Both the position numbers and the translations under genes were made by a program. The notes under the pieces are model-generated. The model was not told the origin of the DNA. It was given only the letters and a program-made list of their open reading frames with translations, and did no database searches. A DNA stretch of 8,470 bases from an uncultured Clostridia bacterium (lineage in GTDB: Bacteria > Bacillota > Clostridia > Oscillospirales > CAG-272): contig CAJGCT010000056.1 of assembly GCA_904501985.1 (NCBI GenBank), positions 1 through 8,470 of the forward strand, written 5' to 3'. This document shows, one piece after another, positions 5,531 to 8,470 of this stretch (the first letter of the stretch is position 1; the number at the start of each line of letters is the position of its first letter).

Positions 5531-5683
5531 CAACAATAAGGATAAAGTCTGAAAAATAAATTTTTCAGACCGTGTTTTGTTGCTTACATCGCCGTCCCGG
5601 CAATGTTTTGCTTCGCAAACCAGCCCCAAACTCCATGCGATGCTTTGCATCGCTTAGAAAGGAAACTTTCGCTTCGCGAAAGT
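5531..5683 (+). repeat. Right hairpin block: five palindromes between the four-helix-bundle gene and the PH-domain gene
   Basis: Stem-loops seen: (1) 5547-5556/5561-5570, 10 bp, loop TAAA, enclosed by CAACAA (5531-5536) and TTGTTG (5577-5582). (2) 5586-5594/5598-5606, with one C-A mismatch and loop TCC. (3) 5607-5611/5615-5619, TTTGC and GCAAA, loop TTC. (4) 5637-5643/5647-5653, 7 bp, loop TTT. (5) 5665-5672/5676-5683, 8 bp, loop TTC, ending one base before the ATG at 5685. Most share the design of the left block: short perfect arms ending in GC around a 3-nt loop. No coding region is visible here. Confidence 0.75.
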
Positions 5684-5696
5684 CATGGTCATAAAA

Positions 5697-6071
5697 ATGA
5701 TTGATTTTAAAAATGCGAGCTTTTTCAAATTAAAGCCGGTAGATTCCGATACATATTCGAATGTACTTATGCCTATGTTTACTAATGGTGAACAAATCAT
5801 TGCAACTTTTAAGGGCATAAGAGACGGAGTTGTGTTTACAAACAAGAGGATTTTTGCTATCAATGTACAGGGGCTGACAGGAACAAAAAAGGATTTTACT
5901 TCATTGCCGTATAGCAAAATTCAAGCATTTTCCGTTGAAACTGCGGGTATTTTTGATTTAGACAGTGAACTCGAAATATGGTTTTCAGGTTTAGGAAAAG
6001 TTAAGTTTGAATTTGTAAGCAGCGCAAACGTATCCGAAATATGCAGGATGATTTCGGAAAGAGTTTTATAA
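5697..6071 (+). CDS. Small bacterial PH-domain protein (YokE-like)
   Basis: The protein has 124 residues and is a single bacterial pleckstrin-homology-like domain with no signal peptide or membrane segment, so probably cytosolic. Function is unknown; the fold usually mediates binding or oligomerisation. Family landmarks are DGVVFTNKRI at 43-52, KKDFTSLPYSKIQAFSVETA at 64-83, and the DLDSELEIWFSGLGKVKFEF stretch at 88-107, followed by a C-terminal helix. From memory homologues commonly begin MIDF, so I placed the start at 5697; an in-frame ATG at 5685 would add four residues (MVIK). Neither has a normally placed Shine-Dalgarno: AAAGGAAA (5658-5665) is separated from 5685 by a 19-nt hairpin. 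The phosphatase gene follows after 52 nt. Base composition is AT-rich, like the four-helix-bundle gene. Confidence 0.82.
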   Translation: MIDFKNASFFKLKPVDSDTYSNVLMPMFTNGEQIIATFKGIRDGVVFTNKRIFAINVQGLTGTKKDFTSLPYSKIQAFSVETAGIFDLDSELEIWFSGLGKVKFEFVSSANVSEICRMISERVL

Positions 6072-6123
6072 TTTAAATACATAGTAATAACGATATTGTT
6101 TTTAGACTAACCGAATTTAAACT

Positions 6124-6762
6124 ATGACAACACTACTTCTTATACGGCACGGTGAGAGCGAGGCTAACCGTGAGGGCTACTTCGCCGGACAAAGCGATGC
6201 GGCACTCCTTGAAAAAGGACTTGTGCAGGCACGGATCACTGCCGAATTTATTAAAAACGAATACAATATCGCCCGAATTTACGCAAGTGATCTTGTGCGC
6301 GCATTCGATACGGGTAAGGCACTTTCAGAGCTTATCGGACTTGACGTGATTCCCGAAAAGAGACTTCGCGAGATATTTGCAGGTGTCTGGCAGGGAATGA
6401 AATTTGACGACATTGAGCGGCAATTTGACAAAGACTACGGTGTTTGGCGAAACGATATCGGAAACTGCAGGACAACTGCCGGCGAGAGTGTAAGAGAGCT
6501 TGGCGTACGTGTTATGGAGGCACTTTCGGACATCGCACGCGATAATGACGGCAAAACGGTTGCTATCGCAACACATGCAACGCCCATTCGCGTTATGCAG
6601 TGCATGATCGGCGACGGTTTTGATTCAATGAAGAATATTCCATGGGTCACCAATGCATCGGTGACGGAAATAATATATGAAAACGGCAAATGGGCACTTG
6701 GCAGAGTTTGCAGGGATGAACACCTTTCAAAGTTTCGGACATTTTTTCCTGCCAACGTGTGA
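6124..6762 (+). CDS. Histidine phosphatase family protein (phosphoglycerate mutase-like)
   Basis: Cytosolic phosphatase or mutase of 212 residues that works through a phosphohistidine. The catalytic RHGE motif is at 8-11 in LLLIRHGESEAN, with nucleophile H9. R59 lies in SDLVRAFDT, the proton donor region is REIFAGVWQG with E83, and the second catalytic histidine is H151 in ATHATPIRV. This set fits the broad-specificity phosphatase/CobC-like branch more than glycolytic phosphoglycerate mutase, which is longer in the dPGM form; the substrate is unknown. No Shine-Dalgarno precedes the ATG. Its upstream sequence equals that of the next gene except that the 5-nt AAGGA is missing. No convincing promoter was found in the 52 nt before it, so it may be read through from the PH gene. 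Confidence 0.93.
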   Translation: MTTLLLIRHGESEANREGYFAGQSDAALLEKGLVQARITAEFIKNEYNIARIYASDLVRAFDTGKALSELIGLDVIPEKRLREIFAGVWQGMKFDDIERQFDKDYGVWRNDIGNCRTTAGESVRELGVRVMEALSDIARDNDGKTVAIATHATPIRVMQCMIGDGFDSMKNIPWVTNASVTEIIYENGKWALGRVCRDEHLSKFRTFFPANV

Positions 6763-6783
6763 CCGTGATTACATAAAAACAAT

Positions 6784-6802
6784 ACCGAAAGGAATTTAAA
6801 CT
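6784..6802 (+). promoter_or_regulatory. Ribosome binding site of the ABC transporter gene, within a leader shared with the phosphatase gene
   Basis: ACCGA, AAGGA, then ATTTAAACT lead directly into the ATG at 6803. AAGGA (6789-6793) is a good Shine-Dalgarno, 9 nt before the start. The phosphatase gene has ACCGA (6110-6114) joined directly to ATTTAAACT (6115-6123) and ATGA, that is, the same leader without AAGGA. Confidence 0.75.
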
Positions 6803-8470
6803 ATGAACGGCAGAACACCCTACGAGCATGAGCGTGTTTCTCCACCTAAGGGAATATCGGATATTCCGCGCTATTTGAAAGAGCTGCTTGGCGGCTTCTT
6901 CACAAGATTTGCCTATATAGTAAAGCTTGTGTGGGAAACAGGGCATTGGATTCTGTTTGTCCTCACATTTATTGCGCTTTTTAAGGGCCTTACACCCGTA
7001 ATCGGTGCGCTTATTTCAAAGAGTATTTTAAATGAGCTTCAAATTATAATCAAACAGGGAAATATGCAGGCAGGAGATTTTTTCGGATCGCCTGTGTTCT
7101 TCCTGCTCATCTTTATGTTCGTATACAAAATACTCTCACAGGTTGTAAACGACCTGAGCCGTGCAATCAACCGTATTGCCGGTGAAAAGGTTGTAAAACA
7201 GGTACGACTTCAGATGATGCATAAGTCAAAGGAGCTTGATCTTGCATCCTATGACGACCATGTTTTTTATGAAAAGATGGAGAATGCGGGACGCGAAGCA
7301 GGAATCCGTCCGCTGAATATTATCTCCGAAACCTTCAATGCTGTCAGTCATGTAATAGAGTTCATAAGCTATCTTGTCATTCTTCTCGCAGCACCTGGGC
7401 TTGCACCTGTGACCATACTTGTTATTGCCCTTGCTATTCCGTCTGCGGTGGTGAACTTTATATACCGCAAAAAGAATTTCAGATATATGCGAGCAAGATC
7501 CAAGGAACGCCGTCAGATGGCGTACTATTCCGATATTCTCATGAATAAGGACCTTATCAAAGAGGTGAGACTTTTCGATCTTGCCGACACGTTTATCGGA
7601 CGTTATCTTGGCGTATTCGCTCAGTATTACAAGGGCCTGAGAGGACTGATCTTGTCGGAAAGTCTGTGGCACGTGGCAATTGGTGCTATTGCAGGTCTTG
7701 TAAATCTCCTGTTCTTTTCGGTTATTGCAATTCAGGTGTTTACAGGCAAGATAATGATAGGTGACTACACGCTTTACACGGGTGCCGTTACATCTATCGC
7801 CACCTGCGTAAACGCACTTATTTCCTCGTCGGGCACTATATATGAGGGTACGCTGTTTATCGACAACCTTATTGCCTTTATGAAAGAGGAGCGCACTGTA
7901 ATTCCGGCGATCAGCACTCCGAGAGAGGTTGAGCACAACAAAGGACATACCATCGAATTTCGAAATGTCAGCTTCCGTTACCCCGGCACAGAACGCTTTG
8001 TCCTTAAAGACATAAGCATGGTTATAAATCCGGGTGAAACACTTGCCATTGTGGGACTCAACGGTGCAGGAAAGACTACTCTTATAAAGCTGCTCATGCG
8101 CCTTTACGATCCCACCGAGGGCAGTATATACCTTGACGGATTTAATATAAAAGAATACGACCTTTCAAGCCTGTACGGCATATTCGGTACTATTTTCCAG
8201 GATTTCGGAAAATACGCTCTCAGCGCGGAAGAGAATATACGGCTCGGAAACATACATAAAGAAGCCGATATGGATTCCGTACGCGCCGCGGCAGAGCAGA
8301 GCGCGGCAGGGGACTATATAAACAAGCTTCCCGGCGGCTACAACACTCCGCTTATGCGCATATTTGAGCAGAATGGCGTGGAGCTTTCTATCGGTCAGTG
8401 GCAGAAGCTTGCCATAGCGCGCGCGTTTTACGCCGACTCCGAGATACTTATTCTTGACGAGCCGACCGCA
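6803..8470 (+). CDS. ABC transporter, fused membrane and ATP-binding domains (ABCB-type exporter half), 3' end beyond window
   Basis: Half-transporter that would dimerise in the cytoplasmic membrane and export a substrate using ATP; the substrate is not recognisable (lipid, peptide or drug). The window holds the first 556 codons with no stop. A long N-terminal cytosolic stretch of about 45 residues is followed by hydrophobic segments near 46-70, 97-115, 184-220 (two passes), 288-312 and 318-345. The ATP-binding domain starts near residue 385: A-loop Y393, Walker A GLNGAGKT at 418-425, Q-loop Q466 in FQDFGKY, signature LSIGQ at 528-532 (the second position of the usual GG pair intact, the first replaced by I), and Walker B ILILDEP with D552 and E553. 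The H-loop is past the edge. The start at 6803 has AAGGA 9 nt upstream. It lies 40 nt after the phosphatase gene, possibly cotranscribed. Such genes are often paired with a second half-transporter downstream. Confidence 0.94.
   Translation, partial: MNGRTPYEHERVSPPKGISDIPRYLKELLGGFFTRFAYIVKLVWETGHWILFVLTFIALFKGLTPVIGALISKSILNELQIIIKQGNMQAGDFFGSPVFFLLIFMFVYKILSQVVNDLSRAINRIAGEKVVKQVRLQMMHKSKELDLASYDDHVFYEKMENAGREAGIRPLNIISETFNAVSHVIEFISYLVILLAAPGLAPVTILVIALAIPSAVVNFIYRKKNFRYMRARSKERRQMAYYSDILMNKDLIKEVRLFDLADTFIGRYLGVFAQYYKGLRGLILSESLWHVAIGAIAGLVNLLFFSVIAIQVFTGKIMIGDYTLYTGAVTSIATCVNALISSSGTIYEGTLFIDNLIAFMKEERTVIPAISTPREVEHNKGHTIEFRNVSFRYPGTERFVLKDISMVINPGETLAIVGLNGAGKTTLIKLLMRLYDPTEGSIYLDGFNIKEYDLSSLYGIFGTIFQDFGKYALSAEENIRLGNIHKEADMDSVRAAAEQSAAGDYINKLPGGYNTPLMRIFEQNGVELSIGQWQKLAIARAFYADSEILILDEPTA

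Noticed and set aside
5527..5555. Promoter with TTGACA (5527-5532) in the right hairpin block
   Set aside because: No acceptable -10 box lies 16-18 nt downstream (TGAAAA at best), and the region is occupied by a strong hairpin.
4937..5683. CRISPR array
   Set aside because: The palindromes are short, unevenly spaced and differ in sequence; there are no regular repeat-spacer units and no cas genes.
7226..7948. Minus-strand open frame (240 codons) opposite the ABC transporter
   Set aside because: The plus strand encodes a continuous transporter membrane domain here; the antisense translation is not protein-like.

Overview
The window reads as a chromosomal segment of a Gram-positive anaerobe of class Clostridia, most likely an Oscillospirales/Ruminococcaceae-type gut bacterium. 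The grounds are indirect: purine-rich Shine-Dalgarno sites 6-9 nt before most starts, AT-rich intergenic regions with sigma-A-type promoters, a formate-tetrahydrofolate ligase gene, and protein styles (a short YokE-like PH protein, a long-N-terminus ABC exporter) familiar from that group. No rRNA or tRNA is present to settle taxonomy.

Layout. (1) Positions 1-202, minus strand: the first 67 codons of a CDP-alcohol phosphatidyltransferase, read off the left edge. (2) Positions 203-438: a divergent promoter region. (3) Positions 439-3764, plus strand: a tight four-gene operon, fhs (one-carbon metabolism), tsaE and tsaB (tRNA t6A modification) and rpiB (pentose phosphate isomerase), closed by a hairpin terminator. 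(4) A new promoter and leader hairpin drive a stand-alone GMP synthase ATP-pyrophosphatase/dimerisation gene (3950-4939) that lacks the glutamine amidotransferase half. (5) Positions 4937-5683: an unusual AT-rich accessory unit, a four-helix-bundle (23S rRNA intervening-sequence family) protein gene bracketed by two blocks of closely packed palindromic hairpins. (6) Positions 5697-8470: a small bacterial PH-domain protein, a histidine phosphatase, and the first 556 codons of an ABCB-type ABC exporter, open at the right edge.

The housekeeping genes are ordinary. The parts worth attention are the hairpin blocks around the four-helix-bundle gene (the left block can be drawn as an almost uninterrupted chain of stems, including a four-way junction with a competing 12-nt pairing), the GMP synthase without its amidotransferase domain, and several leader-level features: hairpins just upstream of the fhs and guaA ribosome binding sites, a shared promoter word, a hairpin between the ribosome binding site and start of the PH gene, and a precise 5-nt Shine-Dalgarno loss in front of the phosphatase gene. 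All calls come from reading the sequence; no database search or folding program was run.
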